A stretch of DNA of 64,000 nt, from contig NZ_CP020372.1 in the NCBI RefSeq assembly GCF_002813775.1, positions 62,001 through 126,000 on the forward strand, given 5' to 3'. The translations under genes were made by a program, and so were the position numbers. This DNA comes from Candidatus Thiodictyon syntrophicum. GTDB taxonomy: Bacteria; Pseudomonadota; Gammaproteobacteria; Chromatiales; Chromatiaceae. Shown here piece after piece: positions 1-10,155 of the stretch. The notes below the pieces were generated by a model. The model saw only the letters and a list, made by a program, of their open reading frames with translations. It was not told the origin of the DNA and did not search any database. The stretch's first letter is position 1, and each line of letters begins with the position of its first letter.

Positions 1-215
1 CACCGATCCGATCATCCGATCGGCCCGTCCGAACCCTCCAAGCCCGGCGGCGACGCATCACTCGACCTGAGCGCGTGCAGGCGCAAGCGCAGTCCGCCGC
101 ATTGGGTTGATCTGCCGCGGCGCCACCACCGCTTGGGGGTGCCGATCGATGTTGGGGGCGGCTGCGAAGCGCCTCCCTTTGTTGCTTACCTGAGGTTATC
201 CCGGAGTCGACCACC

Positions 216-839
216 ATGTCCGAATTTGCAATTTCCCCGCTGCCCGCCGAAGAGGTCGCCCTGTTCGGCGACTTGAAAAGGAACTGGGGCTGGCTGCTCG
301 CCTTTGGCATCCTGTCCACCGTCCTTGGGACCATCGGGCTGGGCTGGACCGCGAGCGAGGGCCTGACCCTGATTACGGTGCTGTTCTTCGGCTGGCTGCT
401 GATCGTCGGCGGCGCCTTCCAGTTGGTCGATGCCTTCTACTGCAAGGGTTGGAAGGGTGTGCTGGTGCATGTGCTGACCGCTCTTCTCTATATCCTGGCC
501 GGGTACCTGATCGTCCAGGACCCGGTGCTCGCCTCCGCCACCTTCACGTTGATCATCGCCGCCGTCCTGATCGCCGTCGGGGTGCTGCGCATCCTGATGG
601 CCATTCAACACCGGGGTTCACCGGGATGGATCTGGGCCCTGCTCGGCGGTCTCATCTCCATCCTGCTCGGCGGTATCATCATCGCCCATTGGCCGGTGTC
701 GGGGCTCTGGGTGATCGGGCTCTTCGTGGCCATCGAACTGCTCCTGAACGGCTGGGCGTCCATCTTCGTCGCGCTTGCCGCGCGCCGCGCGGCCAAGGCG
801 GACGTTGCGGGTGCCGCCCGGGGAACCGCGGCGACCTGA
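216..839 (+). CDS. hdeD: HdeD family membrane protein (DUF308)
   Basis: A 207-residue polytopic inner-membrane protein of the HdeD/DUF308 family, known in E. coli for acid resistance; its molecular activity is not established. About six hydrophobic segments cover residues 25-195 (for example LTLITVLFFGWLLIVGG and GLWVIGLFVAIELLLNGW), followed by a short Ala/Arg-rich cytoplasmic tail. The ATG at 216 is preceded by a GGAG about 9 bases upstream. The next gene, cti, starts 87 bases downstream in the same direction, so both could be one envelope-stress transcript (inference). A second copy lacking its N-terminus lies at 7507-7980 on the other strand. Confidence 0.9.
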   Translation: MSEFAISPLPAEEVALFGDLKRNWGWLLAFGILSTVLGTIGLGWTASEGLTLITVLFFGWLLIVGGAFQLVDAFYCKGWKGVLVHVLTALLYILAGYLIVQDPVLASATFTLIIAAVLIAVGVLRILMAIQHRGSPGWIWALLGGLISILLGGIIIAHWPVSGLWVIGLFVAIELLLNGWASIFVALAARRAAKADVAGAARGTAAT

Positions 840-926
840 TCCCCGACCGGCCCGGCGACGGGCCGGCAACTCACCCAACCGGCGGGACCGACAGCCCAGG
901 CCCGCTGGTGCCGATCGGAGCGAGCC

Positions 927-3260
927 ATGATCCGCCGACTTGCGTTTCTCCTGATAGCCGCCCTCATGGGCGCTCCCGCACCGGCCGCACTGGGACCCAA
1001 GCCCCCGCCCGTCCCCGTGGCGGACCAGGCGGCGGCCATCGACTACGATCGTGATGTCCAACCGATCTTCAATCGTCGCTGCATCGCCTGCCACGGCTGT
1101 CTGGGCTCGCCCTGCAATTTGAAACTGGACACCTTCGCGGGCGTGCAGCGCGGCGCCTTCGCCCTCAACCCCTATGCGAGCCACCTCGGTGCCTATCCCC
1201 GCACCGACATGGACGCGGCCTCGACCCTCGAAGAGTGGCGCAAGATCGGTTTTTACCCGGTACTGGCCCAGGACGGCGGCGCCCGGGAGAATCTCGACGG
1301 GTCGCTCATGTACCGGATGCTGGCCGCGGGCAGCGCCAACAATCGGCCGGGGTTCTCACGCGAGGCCCTGACCCCGGCCTACGCCAGGCGCTATGCCTAC
1401 GCCTGCCCCGCCACCCCCGCCGCGCTCGAGGCCCAACTGGCGCAGAACCCGGCCCAGGGGATGCCCTTCGGGCTGCCCGCCATCGATCCCCAGGATTTCG
1501 ACACCCTCACGCGCTGGATCGGCGCGGGTGCCCCGGGCCCGACCCCGCGAGCGCAGGAAGCAGCCGCCCGGGTCACCCACCCGGAGGCCGTGGCACGCTG
1601 GGAGACCTTCTTCAACGACCCGGACCCGCGCCGGCAACTCGTCTCGCGCTATATCTTTGAGCATGTCTATCTGGCCAGCCTGGTCCTCGAGGAGGAGCCC
1701 GAGGCGCACTTCCGACTCGTGCGCTCCTCCACCCCGCCGGGGGAACCGGTGGCGATCATCGGTACCGGTCTGCCCTATGACGACCCCTATGCCTATGCCG
1801 GGGTGAAGCGCTTCTGGTATCGCCTGCAAAAGGACATCGGGGCGCCGATGCAGAAGAACCTCTTCCTGTGGCGTCTCAAGCGCGCCGACATCGCCCACCT
1901 GACCGACCTCTTCCTGGGTCCGGACGGACCAGGTGCGCATTGGGACGCCCAGGCCCCGCTCGACCCGCCTTGGGGCATCGGCAACCCCTTCAGCGTCTTT
2001 CGTGCCATCCCGGCATCCGCGCGTGCCCGCTTCCTGCTGGAGCACGCGCAGACGGTCTCCTCCGGCGTCATCTATGGCCCGGTCTGCCTGGGCCAGACCG
2101 CCACCTACGCGGTCAAGGATCACTTCTGGGTCTTCTTCCTCGACCCCAAGGCCGATGTCTCGGTGCAGGACCCGGCGCTCGGACTCGCCACCTGGAACAC
2201 CTTCATGGACCGCTCGATCTTCGGCAACGCCGACTATGTGGATGCCTACGGCAAGGCCTTGGCCCAGTTGCGGCCCCAGGGCTGGTCGGTCGACGCCGTC
2301 TGGAACGGCGGCGGCACGGACCGCAACGCCTGGCTCACGGTGATGCGCCACGGCACCAACGTCTCCGTGGTCCCGGGCGCCCAAGGCGGCACCCCGCGCA
2401 CCTATTGGTTGATGAGCTACAGCGGGTTGGAGCGCATGTACTACGACACCGTCGCCGGGTTCAAATTCTGGGGCGGCGATCTGGGCAAGCTCGAGACCCT
2501 GCTCTTCTTCAATTATCTGCGCCAGGAATTCGAGGACAACTTCCTGCTGCTCCTGCCCCCGGCCGACCGCCGGGCGGTCCGCGATACCTGGACCCAGGGC
2601 ATCGGCTCACTCGCGCTGGACCTGATCCCCTTCGCCGGCGCGGACCAACCGAGCGAGGTCAAGACCGATCCCGCACGGCCACTGACCGCGCTGGTCGCGC
2701 AGATCGCACGGCACCTGGGACCCACCATCGCGGGTCCCCCGGACCGGCTCAACCCTGACCTCAAGCCCGTGGTCGATCTCAAGACCCCGCTCGCCACCTA
2801 CGACGACTGGGAGCGGGCGATCGCCACCCTCACCGTTCTCCAGGGCCAACCCTTTACCCGCTACCTGCCGAGCGTCATCCTGCTGCGGCTCAACCGCGGG
2901 CATGAATCGCGCGTCTATTCACTGGTCGTCAACCGCGTCTATGCCTCGCAATACGCCCTGATCTTCCAGGACGGGGAGGCCATGCCGGCGCTCTATTCGC
3001 TCAGCGTCTACCCGACGGTCATCAACGGCTTCCCCAATCTGTTCATCGAACTGGACCTGGAGCAGGCGGCGCCCTTTCTCAGCGCACTGCGCGGCGTCGC
3101 GAGCCCCGCCGATTGGGACGCGTTCGTGGGGCACTACGGCATTCTGCGCAACAGCGCCCGGCTGTGGCCCTTCTACGACTGGATCACCGCGTGGAATTTC
3201 AAACAGCGCAAGGCGGAGGCCGGGTATCTGGACCTGAGCTATTACGACGTACCGCAGTGA
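927..3260 (+). CDS. cti: Fatty acid cis/trans isomerase
   Basis: A 777-residue homologue of Cti, the periplasmic haem protein that converts cis-unsaturated acyl chains of membrane phospholipids to trans, making the membrane less fluid under solvent, heat or osmotic stress. Residues 1-21 form a signal peptide ending in an Ala-rich cleavage region. The cytochrome c-type haem-binding motif CIACH is at residues 52-56, close to the mature N-terminus as in Pseudomonas Cti. Length is normal for the family and the frame is intact. It lies directly after hdeD, another membrane-stress gene. No terminator is evident apart from the palindrome about 330 bases downstream. Confidence 0.9.
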   Translation: MIRRLAFLLIAALMGAPAPAALGPKPPPVPVADQAAAIDYDRDVQPIFNRRCIACHGCLGSPCNLKLDTFAGVQRGAFALNPYASHLGAYPRTDMDAASTLEEWRKIGFYPVLAQDGGARENLDGSLMYRMLAAGSANNRPGFSREALTPAYARRYAYACPATPAALEAQLAQNPAQGMPFGLPAIDPQDFDTLTRWIGAGAPGPTPRAQEAAARVTHPEAVARWETFFNDPDPRRQLVSRYIFEHVYLASLVLEEEPEAHFRLVRSSTPPGEPVAIIGTGLPYDDPYAYAGVKRFWYRLQKDIGAPMQKNLFLWRLKRADIAHLTDLFLGPDGPGAHWDAQAPLDPPWGIGNPFSVFRAIPASARARFLLEHAQTVSSGVIYGPVCLGQTATYAVKDHFWVFFLDPKADVSVQDPALGLATWNTFMDRSIFGNADYVDAYGKALAQLRPQGWSVDAVWNGGGTDRNAWLTVMRHGTNVSVVPGAQGGTPRTYWLMSYSGLERMYYDTVAGFKFWGGDLGKLETLLFFNYLRQEFEDNFLLLLPPADRRAVRDTWTQGIGSLALDLIPFAGADQPSEVKTDPARPLTALVAQIARHLGPTIAGPPDRLNPDLKPVVDLKTPLATYDDWERAIATLTVLQGQPFTRYLPSVILLRLNRGHESRVYSLVVNRVYASQYALIFQDGEAMPALYSLSVYPTVINGFPNLFIELDLEQAAPFLSALRGVASPADWDAFVGHYGILRNSARLWPFYDWITAWNFKQRKAEAGYLDLSYYDVPQ

Positions 3261-4628
3261 GGGCGCCCGGTCGACCGTGCCGCCGTCGGCGATTCCGGCG
3301 ATGCGTTCGGCAGCAGTGTCTTCCTCGGCGCCGCTTCCTGCCACGAAGGGCAGCGATGCCAAGTCCATTGCCGCCAAGACCGAGACGATGGGGGACGCAG
3401 ACGAGCAGGCTCTTCGCGGCCGCGCGCGCCGCTGCCGGGACGGGCGGCACCGCTCGGACCCACCGCGGGGGCGACGACTAGGTCGTGGACGCCGAGTTTG
3501 AAGACGTTAGTCCTCGGTGAGAGCCGGAACGATGATCAAGGCAGCAACCGGCCTTGATCATAACTCCGGCCACACGCCCTTGCGGCAACCCGTCGCGGCC
3601 TGGGGGCCGCTCCTACGCCGTAGGAGCGGCCCCCAGGCCGCGACGGATGTCCCCCTCGAGATCGCCGGAATAATGACCAAGGCCGGCGCAACCGCCTGCG
3701 GCGTTCCGCCCTACGGCCCTCACGCGGCCCCGCTTGGCATCGACTTGCAGACCGGAGAAAAGGCCCGTGGCGAGGCTCGCTCTTAAGGCGGCTTATCAGC
3801 CTCTCAGTTGTCGTAGAAAACAGGAGATTCCGATAAGGTTCGCATGATCTCAATCGACCGAATGCAGTCTGAGCGGTCAACGTAACTTTCCCTGCTGCGG
3901 GAAATGGCTTCCCCAATCATTGCGTAGTAAATCCAGTACCACTGTCCGATGTGGTCCTTTTTCCGCCAATAAGCTGGGGTCGGTAACTTGAGCCAAGAAT
4001 GAACCTCCAGTTTATGATTTCAGGGTAAAGGGGTTAGGGGTAAAGGAGTCGGTACCGATATGGCATTTTTGTCCTTTCATCGACTTTCACTGTAAAGGGT
4101 ATTGACTCGAATCGCACTGACTTAAGCTTAGGCGTCAATAAATCAGCGACTTACATGCGCCTCGATAAGCGGCCACTTGAGTTGAAGCGGCATTTTCCGG
4201 GGTGTTTCCTGGCTTCTATCAGGTCCGCAACGGTTTTTCGCTCGCACAACCTCATCGCAACCGATGGTTTCTGAGATGCTTTCGGCTTTAGTCAGTGCCG
4301 TTCGGTACTGACACCCTTTTCTGTCGTGGGCAACGAGACGTGCGCGTGCGTTCATCCCCGCGGTCGGCAATACCCCCGATCCCGCAGCGCGACTCTAGCC
4401 GGTGCGGCAGACCTGCTCAATCCGGTGAATACCCAAAGTGGGCCGCATCCTCGGCGGCAGACGGGCGCCGCCTGGCGTAACATAGGGTTTGCGTATGACC
4501 CGCCCTGGCTTGGGGGCGGTGGGCGAGGGTGGGCCGGGAGAGCGGCCCATATTGGGTATTTCGCGACTTGCGGGCGATCCCCACCGCGCGTTAGGTTCGC
4601 GTCCAATGACAAGAGGAGAGGAGATGCT
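3261..4628. other. Long intergenic region without a recognisable gene
   Basis: About 1.37 kb between cti and the P-type ATPase. Short open frames here have no recognisable domain and look like GC-rich noise. The part from about 3790 to 4320 is clearly more AT-rich than its surroundings, which suggests acquired or decayed DNA. The region contains palindrome A1 (3590-3646) and, just before the ATPase, a purine-rich ribosome-binding stretch. A promoter for the ATPase probably lies in 4480-4600 but none could be assigned. Confidence 0.5.
3590..3646. repeat. Palindrome family A, copy 1
   Basis: A near-perfect inverted repeat: the left arm starts CGTCGCGGCCTGGGGGCC and continues to CTCCTACG, and the right arm is its reverse complement, giving a stem of about 26 bp with almost no loop. 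A second copy is at 7298-7353, and both are preceded by a related stretch containing CGCCCTTGCGG. Copies lie on either side of the P-type ATPase gene. It resembles a REP-type extragenic palindrome and could stall transcription. Confidence 0.85.
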
Positions 4629-7250
4629 ATGACCACGCAACTTGCCGCGGGCCCGGGCGCCGCGGATGACACCAGTGCGGCACCGGTAACGGCCGCCGCC
4701 GCGGCCCCGACGGGCACCGCGGCCCCGACCACCCTGGGTCCCGCCGCCATCACGGCGGAACTGGCCAAACTCGGGACCTCGCCCAAGGGCCTCACCGCGG
4801 ACGAGGCCCGCAGCCGGCTTGAGAAGTTCGGACCCAACGCCATCGTCGCCCACGAGGAGAGCCGCTGGACCAAGCTCATCGGTTACTTCTGGGGACCCAT
4901 CCCCTGGATGATCGAGGCCGCGGCCCTGATCTCGCTGGCCCGCGCCGACTGGCCGGATTTTGCCGTGGTGACGGGACTCTTGCTCTACAACGCCGGGGTC
5001 GGCTTCTGGCAGGACAACAAGGCGGCCAATGCCCTCGCCGCACTCAAGAAGGGCCTGGCGCTCAAGGCGCGGGCGCTGCGCGGCGGCCAGTGGCTGTCGG
5101 TGGATGCCGCCGACCTGGTGCCGGGGGATCTGGTCACGGTGGCCGCGGGTGAGATCCTGCCGGCCGACTGTCTGCTGCTCGAGGGTGAATATCTCAGCGT
5201 CGACCAGTCGGCCCTGACCGGCGAATCACTGCCAGTGTCCAAGCGGGTCGGCGACAGCGCCTATTCGGGCAGCATCGCCAAGCAGGGGACCATGACCGCG
5301 GCGGTTACCGCCACCGGCAACCAGACCTTCTTCGGGCGCACCGCGAAGCTGGTCGCCGCCGCCGGCTCCAAGTCGCATTCGGAACAGGCGGTGCTGCAGA
5401 TCGGCGACTTCCTGATCCTGCTTGCCGCGGCGCTGGCGGTCATCCTGGTGGGCTTCCAGGTCTATCGTGATGTCGTGGTCGCCGATGTCTGGGGTTGGGA
5501 CACCCTGGGCGCCATCGCCCAGTTCGTGCTGGTGCTGCTGATCGCCTCGGTACCGGTCGCCATGCCGGCGGTGATGTCCGTGACCATGGCGCTCGGGGCG
5601 CTCGCGCTGTCGAAGGAAAAGGCGATCGTCTCGCGCCTCTCGGCGATCGAGGAACTGGCCGGGGTCGATGTGTTGTGCAGCGACAAGACCGGCACCCTGA
5701 CCATGAATCAGCTCAAGCTGGATGAACCCATCCCCTACGGCCGGGCCCAGCCGCAGGACGTGGTGTTCGCCGCCGCGCTGGCGAGCCAACGCAACAGCGA
5801 AGACGCCATCGACCAGGCGGTCCTGCACGCCCTGGCCGACCCCAAGGCCCTGGATACGGTCACCCAGACCAGATTCGTCCCCTTCGATCCGGTGAACAAG
5901 AAGACGGAGGCGACGGTCACGGACGCCCAGGGCCGCAGCTTCCAGTATGCCAAGGGGGCGCCGCAGGCGATCGCCGACCTGTGCCACCTGGACCCGGTGA
6001 CCCGCGGCAAGTATGACGGCCAGGTCAACGACCTGGCCGGCCGCGGCTACCGGGCACTGGGGGTCGCCAGCTCCGGGGACGACGGCAAGACCTGGACCCT
6101 GGTGGGCCTGCTCTCACTGATGGACCCGCCGCGGCCCGACGCCAAGTCGACCATCGCCGAGACCCAGAGGCTCGGCCTGGCGGTCAAGATGGTCACCGGC
6201 GACGATGTGGCCATCGGCAGCGAGATCGCCAAGCAACTGGGGATGGGCGGACACCTGCTGGTGGCGGGCGACGTGTTCAAGGAGGGCACCGACCCGGACC
6301 AGATCCCCCTGTCCGCCGCCCGGGCGGTGGAGCGGGCCGACGGCTTCGGGCGCGTCTTCCCGCAGCACAAATACCAGATCGTCAAGGCCCTCCAGCAGTT
6401 GGGCCACCTGGTCGCGATGACCGGCGACGGGGTGAACGACGCCCCGGCCCTGAAGGAGGCCGATTGCGGTGTGGCGGTGAGCGGCGCCACCGATGCCGCC
6501 CGCAGCGCCGCCGCCCTGATCCTGACGGCACCGGGGCTCTCGACCATCGTCAATGCGATCGTCGAGGCGCGCAAGATCTTCGAGCGGATCAGGAGCTATG
6601 TCTATTACCGCATCGCCATGACGCTCGACATCATGTTCGTGGTGGTGATGGCCTATGTCTTTTTCGGCTTCCAGCCCCTGACCGCCATCATGATCGTGGT
6701 GCTCGCCCTGCTCGACGACATCCCGATCATGACCATTGCCTATGACAATGTGGAGACCGCGCCGCGGCCGGTGCGCTGGCAGATGCAGCGCATCCTGGTC
6801 TTTTCCTCGTTGATGGGCCTCTTCGCCATCGCACAGAGCTTCGGCCTGGTCCTGGCCGGGATGGAATGGATGAGCGACCCGGCCCTGATGGCACGCTTCG
6901 CCCTCGACCATCAGCACTTGCAGACGATGCTGTTCCTGCAACTCGCGGCCGGCGGCCACCTGCTGCTGTTCGTGGTGCGCACCAGGCGGTCAATGTTTGT
7001 GCCGCCCTATCCGAGCCTGCCGCTCTTCCTGGCCATCGTGGCGACCCAGGCCGTGGCGGCCCTGATGTGCGCCTTTGGCGTCCTGGTGCCGCAACTGCCC
7101 TGGGACCTGATCGGTATCGTGTGGGTCTATTGTCTGGCCTGGATGGTCGTGATCGATGGGGTGAAGCTGATCTACTATCGGGTCCTCGACCGGCGCGACG
7201 CGACTCAGACCCGGTTGAGCCAGCCGATTGCCGCACTGCCGGCGCAGTGA
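4629..7250 (+). CDS. P-type (P3A) plasma-membrane H+-ATPase
   Basis: An 873-residue P-type ATPase of the P3A proton-pump class. Seen: N-terminal cation-ATPase domain, then WGPIPWMIEAAALISL typical of proton pumps, the actuator loop SALTGES, the phosphorylation motif DKTGTLT with Asp352, the hinge TGDGVNDAPALKEAD, and C-terminal membrane helices. It would pump protons out at the cost of ATP and control pH or membrane potential. The open frame extends about 300 bases upstream, but the ATG at 4629 follows a strong AAGAGGAGAGGAG ribosome-binding stretch and begins the conserved part after an Ala/Pro/Thr-rich leader. Palindrome A copies lie on both sides. Confidence 0.9.
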   Translation: MTTQLAAGPGAADDTSAAPVTAAAAAPTGTAAPTTLGPAAITAELAKLGTSPKGLTADEARSRLEKFGPNAIVAHEESRWTKLIGYFWGPIPWMIEAAALISLARADWPDFAVVTGLLLYNAGVGFWQDNKAANALAALKKGLALKARALRGGQWLSVDAADLVPGDLVTVAAGEILPADCLLLEGEYLSVDQSALTGESLPVSKRVGDSAYSGSIAKQGTMTAAVTATGNQTFFGRTAKLVAAAGSKSHSEQAVLQIGDFLILLAAALAVILVGFQVYRDVVVADVWGWDTLGAIAQFVLVLLIASVPVAMPAVMSVTMALGALALSKEKAIVSRLSAIEELAGVDVLCSDKTGTLTMNQLKLDEPIPYGRAQPQDVVFAAALASQRNSEDAIDQAVLHALADPKALDTVTQTRFVPFDPVNKKTEATVTDAQGRSFQYAKGAPQAIADLCHLDPVTRGKYDGQVNDLAGRGYRALGVASSGDDGKTWTLVGLLSLMDPPRPDAKSTIAETQRLGLAVKMVTGDDVAIGSEIAKQLGMGGHLLVAGDVFKEGTDPDQIPLSAARAVERADGFGRVFPQHKYQIVKALQQLGHLVAMTGDGVNDAPALKEADCGVAVSGATDAARSAAALILTAPGLSTIVNAIVEARKIFERIRSYVYYRIAMTLDIMFVVVMAYVFFGFQPLTAIMIVVLALLDDIPIMTIAYDNVETAPRPVRWQMQRILVFSSLMGLFAIAQSFGLVLAGMEWMSDPALMARFALDHQHLQTMLFLQLAAGGHLLLFVVRTRRSMFVPPYPSLPLFLAIVATQAVAALMCAFGVLVPQLPWDLIGIVWVYCLAWMVVIDGVKLIYYRVLDRRDATQTRLSQPIAALPAQ

Positions 7251-7297
7251 GTGAGAGGGCGGCCAATAGTTCCGGCCACCGCGCCCTTGCGGCCACC

Positions 7298-7353
7298 CGT
7301 CGCGGCCTGGGGGCCGCTCCTACGCCGTAGGAGCGGCCCCCAGGCCGCGACGG
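7298..7353. repeat. Palindrome family A, copy 2
   Basis: Same inverted repeat as at 3590-3646, starting 47 bases after the ATPase stop codon. The position would suit a transcription terminator or mRNA 3'-end stabiliser, but there is no U-tract. Confidence 0.85.
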
Positions 7354-7390
7354 ATGTCACTCTCGAGCTTGGACTGTGCTAGCGGCGGGC

Positions 7391-7444
7391 GGTCCGCGCA
7401 GCGGACCCTACGGGGTGCAACCCGTAGGGTCCGCTGTGCGGACC
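7391..7444. repeat. Palindrome family B, copy 1
   Basis: Inverted repeat with arms GGTCCGCGCAGCGGACC plus CTACGGG and their complement around a GTGCAA loop. A half copy is at 28326-28349 in the toxin-antitoxin region. Confidence 0.8.
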
Positions 7445-7506
7445 AGCGACCTCGCGATGCGCGCAGTGGCCGGGATGATGACCAAGCCCCCCCGCGCCCG
7501 CGACCT

Positions 7507-7980
7507 TCAGGCCTGCGCCGCGCGCCGCGCCGCCAGCGCGATGAAGATCGAGGCCCAGCCGTTCATAAGCAGCTCGATCGCCACGAAGAGGCCGATGACC
7601 CAGAGTCCGGACACCGGCCAGTGGGCGATGATGACAGCGCCCAGCAGGATCGAGATAAGACCGCCCAGCAGGGCCCAAATCCACCCCGGCGAGCCCCGGT
7701 GTTGGAAGGCGGTCAGGCCGCGCAGCAGCCCGACGGCGATCAGGACCGCCGCGATGATCAGCGTGAAGGTGGTGGAGGCGAGCCGCGGGTCCTGGATGAT
7801 CAGATAGCCTGCCAGCAGATAGAGCAGCGCCGTCGCCACATGCGCCAGCGTGCCCTTCCAGCCCTTGCAGTAGAAGGCGTCGATCAACTGGAAGCCGCCG
7901 CCGAGGATCAGCAGCCAGCCGAAGAACAGGACCGTGATCAGGGTAAGCGAACGGGGCGGCGGCTTGGTGCCGGCCCCCAA
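7507..7980 (-). pseudogene. Truncated second copy of hdeD
   Basis: The encoded protein is closely similar to residues from about 50 to the end of the HdeD at 216-839 (shared stretches LTLITVLFFGW, GSPGWIWALLGGLISILLG and HWPVSGLWVIGLFVAIEL), but the first membrane segment and N-terminus are missing. Similarity stops abruptly near 7947, where unrelated sequence (encoding GAGTKPPPR) takes over. The open frame from 7980 has no convincing ribosome-binding site. It is therefore either a truncated paralogue or a pseudogene. It lies between palindromes A2 and B1 and the vWA gene, which suggests loss of the 5' end by rearrangement. Confidence 0.75.
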
Positions 7981-8106
7981 CCATCGTTCGGCGCATTGAA
8001 ATGGTGGCGCCGCCGCGGCGGATCAATGCCCCGCGCTGGTTCGCGGCCCTTGTTCCCGTGGCAGCGGATAGCCATATTCTGCCGTATCAAACCGAGCGAT
8101 GATGCC

Positions 8107-10155
8107 ATGAGGTCTTTCCTGCCCCGGGTCCTGTCGGCACTGCTGGCGCCCGCCCTCTTGCTCGGGCTGGCGATGGTCACGGCCGCGCCGGCACCGCCGC
8201 CGCGCGCTGCCCTGTCCGTCCCCGACAAACCAGGGCTCTACCAGCGGGTGCTGACGCGGCCGGCGGCGCGCCTGCGCGCCGCCCCGGGCGGCGCCGTCCT
8301 GCCGGGGCCGCCGTTGCCGCCCCTGTCGGTCCTCTACGTCTTCGGGCGGCAGGGCGCCCAGGGCCAGGACTGGGTGGAGGTCGGCGCCGCCGCGGCGGGC
8401 CCCGCCCAGGGGTGGATCGAGGCCGGGCAGGCGATCGATTGGCACCAGACGCTCACGCTCGCCTTTACCCGGACCTCCAGGCGTGATCCGGCCCTGTTCT
8501 TTCGCGATCACGACCGGCTCGCCGGTCTGCTGGAGGCCGCGGACCTGGGGCCGGGCGTCGCGCGCCTGCGCGCCGCGCTCACGTCCGACCCGCTGCCCGC
8601 GGACTTCCCGGTCATCGCCAAGGAGCCGGATACCTACATCGACCCCAACCGGCAGTTCTATCTGCTGCCCATCCTCTCCTTCGAGTCGGTCTATCTGGCG
8701 AGCGGCCACGAGACCATGCTGCTGAAGGTGGCCGCCGTCACCCTCCAGGCGGGGGAGCCGGGGCTGCCGGCACCGGGCGTGGGTGAGGCCGGGTCTGCGC
8801 CCAAGCCGGGGCCGCAGGACGCGGCCCGGCCGACCCCGGGGCCGGCGGCGAACCGCCCCGTCGGTTACCGGGCCGGCGTGGTCTTCGTGATCGACACCAG
8901 CATCTCCATGGGGCCATACATTGAACGCACGCGCGCTGCGGTGCGCCGCATCTATGACCGGCTCCGGGGCTCCCCCCTGGGTGCACGCCTGAGCTTCGGT
9001 CTGGTCGCCTTTCGCAGCAATGTGGAAGCGGCCCCCGGGCTCGACTATGTCAGCCGGGTCGTGGCGACCCTGGAGGACGGGCGCGACCCGGCGACCTTCC
9101 AGGCCAAGGTGGCGGGCGTGGAGGAGGCCAAGGTCTCCAGCAAGGGCTTCGACGAGGACGCCTTCGCCGGCGTCCAGGACGCCCTGGAGCGGATCGACTG
9201 GACCGGTTTCGACGCCCGCTACATCGTCCTGATCACGGATGCCGGCGCCCTGGATGCCAAGAACCCATTGGGACGCACCGGGCTCTCCGCCGCGCGCCTG
9301 CGCCTCCTGGCCCAGGAGAAGGACCAGTCCGGCGGCGGCAAGGTCGCCATCGCCGTGCTGCACCTGCTCACCCGGGCGGGCCTGCAAAACCACGACAAGG
9401 CGGCCCGGCAGTATCGCGAGCTGAGCCGTTGGGGGGACGCGGGCGACCTCTACTTCCCCGTGGCGGGCGGCGCCGTGGACGCCTTCGGCATCCAGGTGGA
9501 CACCCTGGGCGACGCCCTGCTGCGCCAGTTGGAGAGCGCCGCCGCCGACCGCCCGATCGAGGTGCCGGAGGGTCCCAAGGCCGATCCGGTGGCCCGCAAG
9601 ACCGCGCTCGTGGGCCGCGCCATGCAGCTCGCCTATCTGGGCCGGGAGACCGGCAGCCGGGCGCCGCGGCTGATCGAGGCCTGGGTCGCTGATCGGGACC
9701 TCCTGGACCCCTCCCAGAAGACGCTGGAGGTCCGGGTGATGATCAGCAAGAATCAGTTGAGCAACCTGCAGGAGACCCTGCAGGCGATCTTCGCCGCCGG
9801 TGAGCGCACCCAGTTGAGCACCAAGGACTTCTTCGACCAGTTACGGGGGGCGGCGGCGGCCCTGGCGCGCGACCCGGACCAGGTCGGTCCGCTGCAGGTC
9901 AAGCGCCTGGGGGACCTGGGCCTGGTGGGGGCCTGGCTGGACGGCCTGCCCTATACCAGCCAGGTCATGAACCTCACCCAGGAGCGCTGGGTCGCGCGCT
10001 CCTATGCCGAGCAGCAGGAGGTGCTGGACGTGATCGAGGAGAAGATCGCCCTGTACCGCAAGATCCACGACGACACCGACCGCTGGATCAGCCTGAACCC
10101 GCGCGCCCCGCCCGGGGAATCGGTCACCACGGTCCCCCTGGACGCGCTGCCCTGA
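8107..10155 (+). CDS. PpkA-like exported von Willebrand factor A protein
   Basis: A 682-residue protein with a signal peptide (residues 1-27), an SH3-like domain (residues 40-115, beginning LYQRVLTRPAARLRAAPGG), a connecting domain, and a vWA domain with the MIDAS motif DTSIS at residues 263-267. Layout and wording match the C-terminal part of PpkA, the Thr kinase of the type VI secretion phosphorylation pathway, but the kinase domain is absent and a signal peptide takes its place. The frame is open far upstream, but that extension overlaps the hdeD fragment on the other strand, so the ATG at 8107 is chosen. It overlaps the following ABC ATPase gene by one base (TGATG), implying translational coupling. 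The role is probably periplasmic sensing or assembly (inference). Confidence 0.75.
   Translation: MRSFLPRVLSALLAPALLLGLAMVTAAPAPPPRAALSVPDKPGLYQRVLTRPAARLRAAPGGAVLPGPPLPPLSVLYVFGRQGAQGQDWVEVGAAAAGPAQGWIEAGQAIDWHQTLTLAFTRTSRRDPALFFRDHDRLAGLLEAADLGPGVARLRAALTSDPLPADFPVIAKEPDTYIDPNRQFYLLPILSFESVYLASGHETMLLKVAAVTLQAGEPGLPAPGVGEAGSAPKPGPQDAARPTPGPAANRPVGYRAGVVFVIDTSISMGPYIERTRAAVRRIYDRLRGSPLGARLSFGLVAFRSNVEAAPGLDYVSRVVATLEDGRDPATFQAKVAGVEEAKVSSKGFDEDAFAGVQDALERIDWTGFDARYIVLITDAGALDAKNPLGRTGLSAARLRLLAQEKDQSGGGKVAIAVLHLLTRAGLQNHDKAARQYRELSRWGDAGDLYFPVAGGAVDAFGIQVDTLGDALLRQLESAAADRPIEVPEGPKADPVARKTALVGRAMQLAYLGRETGSRAPRLIEAWVADRDLLDPSQKTLEVRVMISKNQLSNLQETLQAIFAAGERTQLSTKDFFDQLRGAAAALARDPDQVGPLQVKRLGDLGLVGAWLDGLPYTSQVMNLTQERWVARSYAEQQEVLDVIEEKIALYRKIHDDTDRWISLNPRAPPGESVTTVPLDALP

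Noticed and set aside
3261-4628. Several small open frames before the P-type ATPase
   Set aside because: No ribosome-binding sites, no domains, and composition typical of random GC-rich or AT-rich DNA.
7354-8106. N-terminal extension of the vWA protein to 933 residues
   Set aside because: The extension is antisense to the hdeD fragment, low in complexity, and precedes a good signal peptide starting at 8107.
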